From positions 485,328-549,327 of the forward strand of contig CACKEY010000001.1 in the NCBI GenBank assembly GCA_902599315.1: DNA of 64,000 nucleotides. The letters run 5' to 3'. Made by a program: the position numbers and the translations under genes. Under the pieces are notes generated by a model. That model ran no database searches. It saw only the letters and a program-made list of their open reading frames with translations, and was not told the origin of the DNA. Every line of letters starts with the position of its first letter. The first letter of the stretch is position 1. The DNA is from an uncultured SAR86 cluster bacterium (GTDB lineage: Bacteria; Pseudomonadota; Gammaproteobacteria; Magnimaribacterales; D2472). Positions 50,748 to 59,684 of this stretch are shown here, piece after piece.

Positions 50748-52212
50748 AATTTTTTTCTATATATTTTTTTAGTTCATTTGTATATTTAAAATTTCCAGCT
50801 TCATCCCATGTTTTAGGATTATTTAAATCTATTTTCCAAACTGTAGATCTTGCAGGCCAAATATTAGTTTTCTCTCTTAAATTAGGCCATATCTTTGGAT
50901 TATAATCAGCGTTTTCTTTCCAAATAGTTACTTCATTTTTCCAGTTAGGCCATTTCTGTTCATCAGCAGATCTAAAATCAGGCGAAAAACTAATTACTCT
51001 TGGATAGTATTCAATAAAGCCAATAAAGATTGAGAGAGAAATTATTATTTTGAGGAAATTTTTTTCAAATTTTGGGATACTAAAAAGCATTCTTTGTAAT
51101 AAAAAAAACAATAGTATAAATGAGGTCACGTAAGAATACCTATATCCCCCATGCCCGCCTAATGAAAGAATGGTAAGAACAAAACTGAGATACAAAAACA
51201 ATATCATAAGATAAGCTTTTTCATCACTATTTGTTCTTTTAAAAAAATATATAAAAATTGCAATCAGTAATGAAATCAATGTAATTGCAACAATTAAAAC
51301 CGCAAAGCTTACGATTGCTAGAGAAGTATCAGTATTTAAAGGAATAATTTCATATAAAAATTCAAGTTGATCAGATTTTTGATTACCAGCAATCATAATT
51401 GTTCTAAATCCAGTAGCAAAAAAATACCCAAACAATGGGAAAATTATGTTTGGTGAAACCCAATAAAAAAAACTATCTAGCCAAGAATTAGAAATGAAGA
51501 TTCCTCTATTTAGATTTCCGACTGTTGTTTCTAAGCTAAGCGAGATAAAAAAGTATGAAATTTGAAATAAACCGAACAAAAGAAATAAAAAACAATAGAT
51601 TAAAAAAACATATTCCTTATTTTTAATGAATCTATATAAAAAGAAGGGTGACATTAATAAGGAAATTGGACCAGTAAGGATAGCAAGTGATAGCAGTATT
51701 CCATAGAAAAAATTTTTATATTGGTTTTTGATATCTTCATCAATTAATATAAGAAAAGTCACAATAGCCATAATAAATCCTACATTAGTAGAGTTCATCC
51801 ATATTTCACCAGTACTGCATGAGAAGATAAGAAATGAGGTTAATATTAGTTTTTGACCGAGTGTTGACCAGTACCTACTATTTCCAAATACAATAATAAT
51901 AATTGGAATTAACAAGACTAACGTCCCACAAATTGTAGTTATCAATGCTGCATTTTCAGGTTGAACTAAACTTGCAAGTAGCCCAGAAATTCTTGGGATT
52001 AGCAAATAATAAGCTGGATATATTAATGCATTAAACCCATCAAGCAAATCCGAACTTGAGAAAAATGTTTCAAGATATATTGACTCTTCTGCCCAAATTC
52101 TAGGACTTGTTATGTAAGAGGGATACCTCAGTACTATTACTAGCACAGATAATGCAAACAATATGAATGATTGAAGCATACTCAATCTTTGATTTGAATG
52201 TAATAATTGCAT
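50737..52212 (-). CDS. Polytopic membrane protein, probable GT-C glycosyltransferase or polymerase-like
   Basis: 491 residues with about 11-12 hydrophobic segments. An acidic Glu-Glu pair (AEESIYLETFF, about 41-51) lies in the first periplasmic loop after TM1, the position of the catalytic acidic motif in GT-C enzymes. A hydrophilic C-terminal stretch rich in Trp and Pro (about 415-470) probably faces the periplasm. No family is firmly recognised. The neighbours are a GT2, an SDR and a C-methyltransferase, so a role in transferring a decorated sugar outside the membrane is an inference. It starts the minus-strand operon; the 179-bp gap to the divergent FkbM gene shows no clear promoter. Confidence 0.65.
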   Translation of the reverse strand: MQLLHSNQRLSMLQSFILFALSVLVIVLRYPSYITSPRIWAEESIYLETFFSSSDLLDGFNALIYPAYYLLIPRISGLLASLVQPENAALITTICGTLVLLIPIIIIVFGNSRYWSTLGQKLILTSFLIFSCSTGEIWMNSTNVGFIMAIVTFLILIDEDIKNQYKNFFYGILLSLAILTGPISLLMSPFFLYRFIKNKEYVFLIYCFLFLLFGLFQISYFFISLSLETTVGNLNRGIFISNSWLDSFFYWVSPNIIFPLFGYFFATGFRTIMIAGNQKSDQLEFLYEIIPLNTDTSLAIVSFAVLIVAITLISLLIAIFIYFFKRTNSDEKAYLMILFLYLSFVLTILSLGGHGGYRYSYVTSFILLFFLLQRMLFSIPKFEKNFLKIIISLSIFIGFIEYYPRVISFSPDFRSADEQKWPNWKNEVTIWKENADYNPKIWPNLREKTNIWPARSTVWKIDLNNPKTWDEAGNFKYTNELKKYIEKNYEK

Positions 52213-52391
52213 CTTTAAAATTACTTTTCTTTTTTAAATAGAAAGAAATTGTAACAAAATATATATTCTAATTATTTTGTGTATAAATAGTTTAGATATA
52301 AAATGTTTTTAAAATTTTTCTAAAAAATGTATCAATTTCGCACACTTTATCCGTGCCATATTCATGAATAACTCCAAAACATTAATTAAAG

Positions 52392-53213
52392 ATGATTATT
52401 GACACATTAAAATTATTTTTTAATAAATTTTGCTACTCTTTAAGTGGTAACTTATTTGCATGGGTTATGACTTTAAGGGCTTCAATTACTAATTCTGATG
52501 CAATTTTTAAATACAGCAAAAAATCTCAAGACTATACCGTTTCCTCAAAAAAATCATCTGAGGATAGAGTTTTGAAATTTAAGCATGAGCTTCAAGGAGG
52601 CCAAACATACCTTAAAGGGATTTATTTTAGGGGAGAGGAAATTGGAGAAAGATATCTTTTAAACAATATTGATTTTTTCCCAGGGGACATCATTTATGAT
52701 TGTGGCGCAAATCTAGGCGATTTGCTTTTGTGGTTTCAAAATAAGAAACTAAATATTTTATACCGAGCGTTTGAACCCTCACCACAAGAATTTCAATTAT
52801 TAAAACATAATATTGGCAAACATGACTCAGAACAAGTAGCTCTTTGGAATCAGTCAAAAATCCTTGATTTTTATGTTAGCTCTCAAACAGCGGACTCAAG
52901 TCTTATCAAGCCAAAAAATTATAGCAATATCTTAAAAATACCTGCTAAGAGATTAGATAGTTTTATTAATAAAAATATAAAACTTCTTAAGTTAGAAGCG
53001 GAAGGTGGAGAATTGGAGGTTCTTCAAGGGGCAGGCAATAAGATTTATAAAATTCAATATATTTCTGCAGATCTTGGACCTGAAAGAGGGGTGAATCAAG
53101 ATAGTACGTTTACCCCAGTATCAAACTTTTTAAAGCAAAAAAATTTTTATTTGATTGATTATAATTCGTATAGACATACTGCTCTATTTAAAAATAGTGA
53201 TAGTAATCTCTAA
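52392..53213 (+). CDS. FkbM-family methyltransferase, second copy
   Basis: 273-residue SAM-dependent methyltransferase. DIIYDCGANLGDLLLWF (about 98-114) is the SAM motif, AFEPSPQEFQLLKHNI (about 125-140) the second block, and KLLKLEAEGGELEVLQGA (about 197-214) the FkbM signature with E-A-E-G in place of DvEG. It differs clearly from the copy at 44580. Probable O-methylation of a sugar. It stands alone on its strand, 53 bp before a GT2 gene. Confidence 0.83.
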   Translation: MIIDTLKLFFNKFCYSLSGNLFAWVMTLRASITNSDAIFKYSKKSQDYTVSSKKSSEDRVLKFKHELQGGQTYLKGIYFRGEEIGERYLLNNIDFFPGDIIYDCGANLGDLLLWFQNKKLNILYRAFEPSPQEFQLLKHNIGKHDSEQVALWNQSKILDFYVSSQTADSSLIKPKNYSNILKIPAKRLDSFINKNIKLLKLEAEGGELEVLQGAGNKIYKIQYISADLGPERGVNQDSTFTPVSNFLKQKNFYLIDYNSYRHTALFKNSDSNL

Positions 53214-53254
53214 AACTTTATTGGATTATATTTATACAGAAATATTTAACTTCA

Positions 53255-53260
53255 TATAAT
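53255..53260 (+). promoter_or_regulatory. Putative -10 box close to the GT2 start
   Basis: A perfect TATAAT lies six bases before the ATG at 53267, with no Shine-Dalgarno sequence, again fitting a leaderless transcript. No convincing -35 is seen. Confidence 0.35.
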
Positions 53261-53266
53261 AATTTT

Positions 53267-54541
53267 ATGAACCAAAAAACAGAATTAGCTGATTTATCAA
53301 TTAGTGTAATTATTCCAGTTATGAATGATTGGGATAATCTAAAAAAAGTACTATCAGAACTGAATGAGCAAATTTTAAAGCCAGTAGAAATTATCATTGC
53401 TGATTCTAGTTTTGATGACAAGATAGAAAATTCATGCTCAAAGTTGAGTATTAATGTACCTATTAAGTATCTGAGGGTTGGAAAAGCATTTTGGATAGAT
53501 AGATTTTTAATTAAGTATTTTAAATTTTTTTTAAAAGATAAAAATGTAAAAGGGAGAGCCTATCCATATGAAGCAACTAATAGAGGGGCTGAAGTAGCAA
53601 AAGGAGACTGGCTAGCTTTCTTAGATTCTACAACCAATCCTCCTAAAAACTGGTTAAGCACTTACTCAAAACTTTTAATTCAGAAAGATTTAGATCTTGT
53701 TATTGGAAAGACTAAATATTATGCCTCGACAAAATTCCAACATTTATTAAGGGCGTGTACATATGGTTCATTTGGGCATGAAACTATGCCTGGATCGATT
53801 ATTAAAACAAGAATTTACTTAAATAACTACCTTATTAGAGAGGGTGTAAGAGCTGGAGGTGACGTTGAGTGGAGACAAAGAGTAAAAAGTAAATTTCGTT
53901 GGGAAACGGTCGATAATATTTTTTTGGTTTACTCAAATCTTCCCACAAGATTCTATCACGCCATAAAAAAAATGTTTATTTATCAACTTCATTCTGCTCG
54001 AGTTGATATTCAGCACAAGGTAAAGGATATTTATTTGGGGATATTTTTGTTCTTAACTGTGTTAATAATTCCTAAGTGGAACTCTATTGTTGGATGGGAA
54101 TCCAGCCCATTTTTTATTCCAAACATTACTAAGATATATTTGCTCTCAATGACAACCTTATTTTTTCTAACTCTTTTAATTGGAAGAGGAATTTTTAGAG
54201 ATTTAAAACTAAACAAATTTTTATTAAATTCTATGAGGTTTTCATATCTAATATTACTTTTTATAGTTGTTTATAACTGGAATGCATCAATAGCAGACTG
54301 GGTTGAGGATTCTGTTTGGTTTATTCCTCACATTACAAAAATCTTTATTTTTTCTTTGATCTCCATAGCATTGATTTATAGAGGGATATTTTTTCCATTA
54401 ACTCATGGAATTGAGAAAGATTATCTATTTCCAATTAATTGGCTTCCAGCTGGAATTTTGGGAGTGCTCTTAGATATTGTAAAAGCACCTGGTTATCTAA
54501 TAGGAGCATTCTTATCAATATTTATAAGGAAATTAGATTAG
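53267..54541 (+). CDS. Glycosyltransferase family 2 with C-terminal membrane domain
   Basis: 424 residues. The GT-A domain begins ISVIIPVMNDWDNLKKVLSELN (about 11-32). EIIIADSSFDD lies near 42-52, ATNRGAEVAKGDWLAFLDSTT (about 104-124) bears the DxT/DxD-like metal site, and REGVRAGGDVEWRQRV (about 193-208) the acceptor-loop ED-like residues. From about 255 onward there are four or five hydrophobic segments. Two of these repeat a similar pattern (SSPFFIPNITKIYLLSM and DSVWFIPHITKIFIFSL), an internal duplication of about 80 residues. Such membrane-linked GT2 proteins work on lipid-linked glycans. asnB follows. Confidence 0.84.
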   Translation: MNQKTELADLSISVIIPVMNDWDNLKKVLSELNEQILKPVEIIIADSSFDDKIENSCSKLSINVPIKYLRVGKAFWIDRFLIKYFKFFLKDKNVKGRAYPYEATNRGAEVAKGDWLAFLDSTTNPPKNWLSTYSKLLIQKDLDLVIGKTKYYASTKFQHLLRACTYGSFGHETMPGSIIKTRIYLNNYLIREGVRAGGDVEWRQRVKSKFRWETVDNIFLVYSNLPTRFYHAIKKMFIYQLHSARVDIQHKVKDIYLGIFLFLTVLIIPKWNSIVGWESSPFFIPNITKIYLLSMTTLFFLTLLIGRGIFRDLKLNKFLLNSMRFSYLILLFIVVYNWNASIADWVEDSVWFIPHITKIFIFSLISIALIYRGIFFPLTHGIEKDYLFPINWLPAGILGVLLDIVKAPGYLIGAFLSIFIRKLD

Positions 54542-54613
54542 TTGGCAATTAAGATATTCATTTCATTTATAATTTAGCAATATCAATAAAGATTAATTTT
54601 TTACAACTTATAT

Positions 54614-56506
54614 ATGTGCGGAATTGTTGGATACTCAATTATTAATTCCCCAAAGCAAAATATTTGTGCATTGGAATTAGGCATTAAAGCTTTGTCCCAT
54701 AGGGGCCCAGATAATTCTGGTATCTGGACTAATCATGACGGATCATTAGGAATGGCACACTCTAGATTATCTATTTTGGATTTGACTAAAAATTCAAATC
54801 AACCAATGGCAGATGAGAATCAAGATTTCATATTAGGATTCAACGGAGAAATTTATAATTTTATAGAAATTAGAGCAGATCTTAAGAAGCTCGGCTACAA
54901 ATTTACTACAAACTCTGATACTGAAGTTATATTGAAGGGTTATAAGGCTTGGAATAAAGATCTTTTTGAAAAATTAAGAGGGATGTTTGCAATTTCAATA
55001 TATGACATTTTGAATAAGGAGATTATTTTAGCGCGAGATCATTCAGGCCAAAAGCCTTTATATTATTCTTTCAATAAAAATAAAAACTCATTTATTTTTT
55101 CTTCAGAATTGAAAGGCATGTTTAATTTTGAGCTCTTTTCTCAATCTATTTCATATGATTCTTTAAGTAATTTATTAAATCAAGGTTACTGCAATGGCAC
55201 ATCATCAATTTATAAAAATATAAAAAAGCTGAATGCCGGCTCTTACCTAATTTTTGATCTATCTGAGAATCAAATAAGTATCAGCAGTTTTTGGTCGTTA
55301 AAAAAAATTCTTAAAAATAAAAAAAATAAACATATTACTGAAGAAAAGCTGATTAAAAATCTTGAAGATATTCTTTTAGAATCCATTGAAATGCAGTTCA
55401 GATCAGACGTTCCTGTGGGCATGCTGCTTAGTGGAGGAGTTGATTCAAGTTTAATAGTAGCACTAGCATCAAAAATTAAAGGAAATTTAGATACTTACAC
55501 TGTTAGGTTCTCTGAGTACAAAAAATTTGATGAGTCATATCATGCCCGATTAATAGCAGATCACTTCAAAACAAACCACCTTGAGCTAGAAGCCTCTAAA
55601 GTTGAACCAAGTATTTTTGAGGAGCTAGTTACTTTCTTTGACGAGCCAATATTTGACACATCGATAATACCTACTTATATGCTTTCAAAAATGATTTCTC
55701 AATACTGTAAAGTTGCAATTGGAGGTGATGGAGGAGATGAACTATTTGGAGGATATCCTCATTATAATAAACTACTAAGGATTGAAAGAAATTCAAAATA
55801 TTTTCCACATTACTTAAGATATAAAATTTTTAATCTATTAGATCTTACTCTTCCAATAGGCATAAGAGGTGCGAAGACATTAGAATTTTATGGCACTAAT
55901 TTTGTGAATGAATTTCCAAATATCTCCGAGTTTTTTAAATACAAAGAACAATGTAGGTTATTTGATAAAAATTTTGCTAGTAACATAAAACCAGTTGAAG
56001 CTAAAAAAATTAAATCTGTTATTTTTGAAAACATCGTTGAAACAGCAACTTTTCAAGACTTTAATAATTATTTAAGAGAAGATATTCTAGTTAAAGTCGA
56101 TCGAGCTAGCATGGCGAATTCACTAGAGATAAGATCACCTTTCCTAGATCACAAATTGATAGAGTTTGCTTTCAAAGAAGTACCAAATTATTTAAAAGTT
56201 GACTCAGTTAAAAGAAAAATTTTATTAAAAAAACTAGCAAAGAGACATTTACCAACTAAGTTTGATTTCAGTCGCAAACAAGGATTTTCGTTGCCGTTGA
56301 GGGAATTAATTAATAGTGAGATGTGGATAGAGTATATTTATTCAAAAATTCAGTCCTCAGATTCATCTATTTTTAATCATAAATATGCATATGATTTATT
56401 AAAAAAACAAAAATCTTATTACAACAATGCCGAGCGTATGGCAGCCTTGTTATTTTTTATGATTTGGGTTGAAAAATTCAATCCATTATTCGAATCAAAA
56501 AATTAA
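54614..56506 (+). CDS. asnB: Asparagine synthase (glutamine-hydrolysing)
   Basis: 630-residue two-domain enzyme. The mature N-terminal nucleophile Cys2 is in MCGIVGY. SHRGPDNSG and HSRLSILDL follow, and the glutaminase domain runs to about 200. The synthetase P-loop [10 protein letters not shown] lies near 270-279, and GGDGGDELFGGYPHY near 373-387. In surface-polysaccharide regions, AsnB-like proteins often amidate a uronic acid or a sugar carboxylate instead of aspartate. Either role is possible here, and this one sits among glycosyltransferases. It converges on a GT4 gene with a 12-bp overlap. Confidence 0.92.
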   Translation: MCGIVGYSIINSPKQNICALELGIKALSHRGPDNSGIWTNHDGSLGMAHSRLSILDLTKNSNQPMADENQDFILGFNGEIYNFIEIRADLKKLGYKFTTNSDTEVILKGYKAWNKDLFEKLRGMFAISIYDILNKEIILARDHSGQKPLYYSFNKNKNSFIFSSELKGMFNFELFSQSISYDSLSNLLNQGYCNGTSSIYKNIKKLNAGSYLIFDLSENQISISSFWSLKKILKNKKNKHITEEKLIKNLEDILLESIEMQFRSDVPVGMLLSGGVDSSLIVALASKIKGNLDTYTVRFSEYKKFDESYHARLIADHFKTNHLELEASKVEPSIFEELVTFFDEPIFDTSIIPTYMLSKMISQYCKVAIGGDGGDELFGGYPHYNKLLRIERNSKYFPHYLRYKIFNLLDLTLPIGIRGAKTLEFYGTNFVNEFPNISEFFKYKEQCRLFDKNFASNIKPVEAKKIKSVIFENIVETATFQDFNNYLREDILVKVDRASMANSLEIRSPFLDHKLIEFAFKEVPNYLKVDSVKRKILLKKLAKRHLPTKFDFSRKQGFSLPLRELINSEMWIEYIYSKIQSSDSSIFNHKYAYDLLKKQKSYYNNAERMAALLFFMIWVEKFNPLFESKN

Positions 56507-57649
56507 ATTTTTATAAGCATAATAGATTTCATTTATTGAGAATTTTTTCTCTATTATTTCTCTAGAAACTTGGCCCATTAAAGAAATTTGTTGTTGATTT
56601 AATATCATCCATTCCATTGCAGTTACTAAGCTTTGAACATCTTTACTTTTTATTAACAAACCATTTTTTTTATCATCAAGGCATTCTTTGCATCCCGAAA
56701 CATCCGATAAAATTAGGGGCATTCCCGAAGCAGCGGCTTCAAGTGCTGCTTTAGGCAGTCCCTCGCCATATGAAGGCAGAACAAAAATATCAGATTGCAT
56801 TAAAGTTTCTGCCATTTCGTCATGATTAATATCTCCAAGGTATTGAGCATGATTAGAAATCTCAATTTCCTTGAATAATTCTTCAGAAATCGTATCCGGA
56901 TCAGCTGGATCGTATTTTCCAGCAATATTTATCTTTATTTTAGGATATGCTTTTTTGATAATCTTTGCTGCATTTAAAAACTCTCTTATACCTTTAGCTT
57001 TAACAAGTCTTGATGCAAATATAAATGACAATGATTTGATATCATCTCTATTATGAAAATGATGTTTATTTAAATCAATTCCGCTCCCGCGAATAACAAC
57101 TGTCATTTTTTCCAATGTAAATCCAAGATTTATGAAAATATCTTTATCTTCGATATTTTGAAATATGAATTTATAATTACTGAGTCTTTTTTTAGTACTA
57201 AATATAAATTTAATTATGTGAAATAAAAATTTATTTTTTAAACTCTTAGCAAATAAAAATGGCCCAAATCCAGTAATCAAATAATAAAAGTCTATTTTCT
57301 TTTTAAAAAAACTAATTAAGGCGCCGAATAATGAAATTTCTAGCGTTACAAACAATATTGTTGATGGTTTTATTTTATTTATGAGTCTAAGCAAACCAAT
57401 AAAGTAAGAAAATAAAGCAATAAGACCTTTTGAGGAAGCTCTTGCCTTTAAAGTATGAATGTTAATATCAGCATCAATAATTTTTTTTATTATTTTCTTA
57501 TTTGTAAGCGAGACATCTGTAATTAAATATACTTCTGATAATGAGGCAAGTTTTTTAGCTAACTCAAACCGATGGCTATAAAAGAAACCACATTCATTCA
57601 CAACAAAACAGACTTTTCTTTTATGCGACGGATTTTCATTCGAAGTCAT
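56495..57649 (-). CDS. Glycosyltransferase family 4
   Basis: 384-residue GT-B enzyme. The start KVCFVVNECGFFYSHRFELAKKL (about 12-34) is the PglA/WbnK-like acceptor half. SFIFASRLVKAKGIREFLNAAKII (about 206-229) opens the donor half. The signature PSYGEGLPKAALEAAASGMPLILSDVSGC (about 296-324) includes the E-x7-E motif. It transfers a hexose or hexosamine to a growing lipid-linked glycan. It is the last gene of the glycan region before the conserved nitroreductase-tadA block, and its stop lies within the end of asnB. Confidence 0.9.
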   Translation of the reverse strand: MTSNENPSHKRKVCFVVNECGFFYSHRFELAKKLASLSEVYLITDVSLTNKKIIKKIIDADINIHTLKARASSKGLIALFSYFIGLLRLINKIKPSTILFVTLEISLFGALISFFKKKIDFYYLITGFGPFLFAKSLKNKFLFHIIKFIFSTKKRLSNYKFIFQNIEDKDIFINLGFTLEKMTVVIRGSGIDLNKHHFHNRDDIKSLSFIFASRLVKAKGIREFLNAAKIIKKAYPKIKINIAGKYDPADPDTISEELFKEIEISNHAQYLGDINHDEMAETLMQSDIFVLPSYGEGLPKAALEAAASGMPLILSDVSGCKECLDDKKNGLLIKSKDVQSLVTAMEWMILNQQQISLMGQVSREIIEKKFSINEIYYAYKNLIF

Positions 57650-57734
57650 GTTTTTAATGATACATTATGAGATTATCATTTAGATAAATGAATTATTATA
57701 TAAAAAATTCAACTACTTTAAGATTAAATTTCAT

Positions 57735-58388
57735 ATGAATGTATCAGACGCTGTAAATCAAAGAAGTTCCATAAGATCATTTCTAAACACACCGGTTTCA
57801 AATAAACTCATTAAAGAACTTTTAAAAAAATCATCTAGATCTGCATCAGGAGGCAACCTTCAACCATGGAAGATATTTGTCTTAAATAAGGCATCCATGA
57901 AAAATTTCTTAATATTTCAAGAAGCATGGGATAAACCTGAAAAACCTGCATATGATATATATCCGCCCAAATTAAAAGAACCTTATAGAACTTCAAGATT
58001 TGAACTAGGTGAGCAAATGTATAAGATTTTAGGAATTCCACGAGAAGATAAGGAAGCTCGTATTTCTCAAGTGATGAAAAATTTTAAGTTTTTTGGCGCT
58101 CCGTGCGCATTTTTTTGTTTTGTTGATCGTCAAATGGGCCCGCCTCAGTGGTCAGACTTGGGAATGTTTTTACAAACTTTCATGTTGCTTGCAAAGGAGG
58201 AGGGCTTAGATACATGCGCTCAAGAAGCTTGGTCTATCAAGAATGAAAGCGTTTCGGCATTTGTAAATCCTGATGAAGAAGACATATTATTTTGCGGTAT
58301 GTGCATAGGTTACAGAGATAAAGAAGACCCAATAAATTCTCTTCGGTCTAAAAGAAGGCCTTTAAAAGACTGGGCTAAATTTATATAA
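57735..58388 (+). CDS. Nitroreductase-family flavoprotein
   Basis: 217-residue FMN-dependent oxidoreductase. NQRSSIRSFLNTPVS (8-22) carries the FMN phosphate-binding Arg-Ser-Ile-Arg pattern, SASGGNLQPWKIFV (about 36-49) the flavin ring site, and EEGLDTCAQEAW (about 156-167) and CGMCIGYRDKEDP (about 191-203) the C-terminal lid and GY(R/P) motif. Members reduce nitroaromatics, quinones or enones using NAD(P)H. The true substrate is unknown. It lies 16 bp before tadA. Confidence 0.9.
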   Translation: MNVSDAVNQRSSIRSFLNTPVSNKLIKELLKKSSRSASGGNLQPWKIFVLNKASMKNFLIFQEAWDKPEKPAYDIYPPKLKEPYRTSRFELGEQMYKILGIPREDKEARISQVMKNFKFFGAPCAFFCFVDRQMGPPQWSDLGMFLQTFMLLAKEEGLDTCAQEAWSIKNESVSAFVNPDEEDILFCGMCIGYRDKEDPINSLRSKRRPLKDWAKFI

Positions 58389-58404
58389 AATTTAGTTTGT
58401 GTAA

Positions 58405-58857
58405 ATGTATTTAGATCGGCATATGACCCTAGCAATGAATTTGGCAAAATTAGCTTTTAACAAAGATGAAGTGCCAGTGGGGGCAGTTGTTGTAAAAGAT
58501 GGAATTGTAATCGGCCAAGGATATAACAAAGTAATATCTAAAAATTCAGTATCCTGTCATGCTGAGATACTTGCTATCAATGAAGCAAGTGATTTGTTAA
58601 AAAATTATAGACTTGGGGGGTGCGAAATATATGTCACACTTGAGCCGTGTCATATGTGTGCTAAGGCTATTGTGGATGCAAGAATTTCCAATCTGTATTT
58701 TGGAGCACACGAACCAAAAACAGGTGCAATAAAATCCATTGATCAATTTTTCGACAGAAAAGATCTTAATCATAGGGTAAGTTACAGTGGTGGATATATG
58801 GAGGAAAAATCTTCTGAACTTTTAAAGAGTTTTTTTAAATTTAAAAGAAAAAAATAA
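58405..58857 (+). CDS. tadA: tRNA-specific adenosine deaminase
   Basis: 150-residue zinc deaminase that makes inosine at the wobble position of tRNA-Arg(ACG). The CDA signature is complete: HAEI with His52 and catalytic Glu54, and PCHMC with Cys82 and Cys85. The TadA C-terminal block NHRVSYSGGYMEEKSSELLKSFF is present, which separates it from cytosine and guanine deaminases. In other gammaproteobacteria tadA lies close to guaA; here they are 14.5 kb apart with the glycan region between them. Confidence 0.94.
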   Translation: MYLDRHMTLAMNLAKLAFNKDEVPVGAVVVKDGIVIGQGYNKVISKNSVSCHAEILAINEASDLLKNYRLGGCEIYVTLEPCHMCAKAIVDARISNLYFGAHEPKTGAIKSIDQFFDRKDLNHRVSYSGGYMEEKSSELLKSFFKFKRKK

Positions 58858-58868
58858 TTTTTTTAATT

Positions 58869-59678
58869 TTATTTTAATTCTGCCCATATTGGGCAATGAT
58901 CAGATGGTTTATCCATAGATCTGGCCTCATAATCTATTCCAGTATTGAGTAATGAACCTTTTAAGTTTTCTGAAATTAATATGTGGTCAATTCTAAGGCC
59001 TCTTTTAGGATTGGCATCAAACATTCTTGAACGGTAGTCAAACCAAGAGTAAACAGAACCTTCTTCTGGATTTTGCATTCTCCAAGAATCAATAAAACCC
59101 AAGTTCTTAATTCGATTCCACATCTGAATTTCTTCTGGAAGAAATGCTGTTTTTCCTTCTCGTAACCACCTCTTTGCATTTTGTTCACCAATTCCAATAT
59201 CCAATTCTGAAGGAGCAACATTGAAATCACCCATTACAATTAGATTTTCTTCAATTTTTTGAAGTTTTTTTATGTGTCTTTCTAAATCATCGTAAAACTT
59301 AATTTTTTTTGGAAATTTAGTTTTATGTGATCGGTTTTCTCCCTGAGGAAAGTAACCATTCATGATTATAATTTTTTTTCTTTTCCACTTGAATGTAGCT
59401 TGAATAAATCTTTTTTGATCGTCCGCTGAATCCCCTACAAAACCTTTTTGAACATTTTCTGGTTTTTTTTTACTTAGAATAGCTACACCATAGTGGCCTT
59501 TTTGACCCCAAAACTCTGAGTGGTATCCAATTTTTTTAATTTCTTCAATTGGAAACTCAGGATCATTAACTTTGGTTTCTTGAATTCCAATTAGATCTGG
59601 ATCAATAGATTCTCTGAGATGAACAAGTTGATGAGGGCGAGCTCTTATACTATTAATATTAAAAGATACAATTTTCAT
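58869..59678 (-). CDS. xthA: Exodeoxyribonuclease III (AP endonuclease)
   Basis: 269-residue DNA repair nuclease. VSFNINSIRARPHQL (4-18) has the first catalytic Asn and QETKV the metal-binding Glu (near 35). GYFPQGENRS (near 110), GDFNVAPSELDIG (near 149-161) and the terminal SDHCPIWAEL provide the remaining active-site residues (Asp, Asn, Asp-His). Length is typical. It converges with tadA; the stops are 11 bp apart. Confidence 0.95.
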   Translation of the reverse strand: MKIVSFNINSIRARPHQLVHLRESIDPDLIGIQETKVNDPEFPIEEIKKIGYHSEFWGQKGHYGVAILSKKKPENVQKGFVGDSADDQKRFIQATFKWKRKKIIIMNGYFPQGENRSHKTKFPKKIKFYDDLERHIKKLQKIEENLIVMGDFNVAPSELDIGIGEQNAKRWLREGKTAFLPEEIQMWNRIKNLGFIDSWRMQNPEEGSVYSWFDYRSRMFDANPKRGLRIDHILISENLKGSLLNTGIDYEARSMDKPSDHCPIWAELK

Positions 59679-59684
59679 ATTTTT

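Noticed and set aside
54542-54573. TTGGCA and TATAAT before asnB as a promoter
   Set aside because: The spacer is 20 bp, outside the usual range, and no other support exists.
43901-57734. An intact mobile element at guaA
   Set aside because: No integrase, transposase or terminal inverted repeats were found, and no third copy of the guaA-end repeat occurs near the right border; only the direct repeat is supported.
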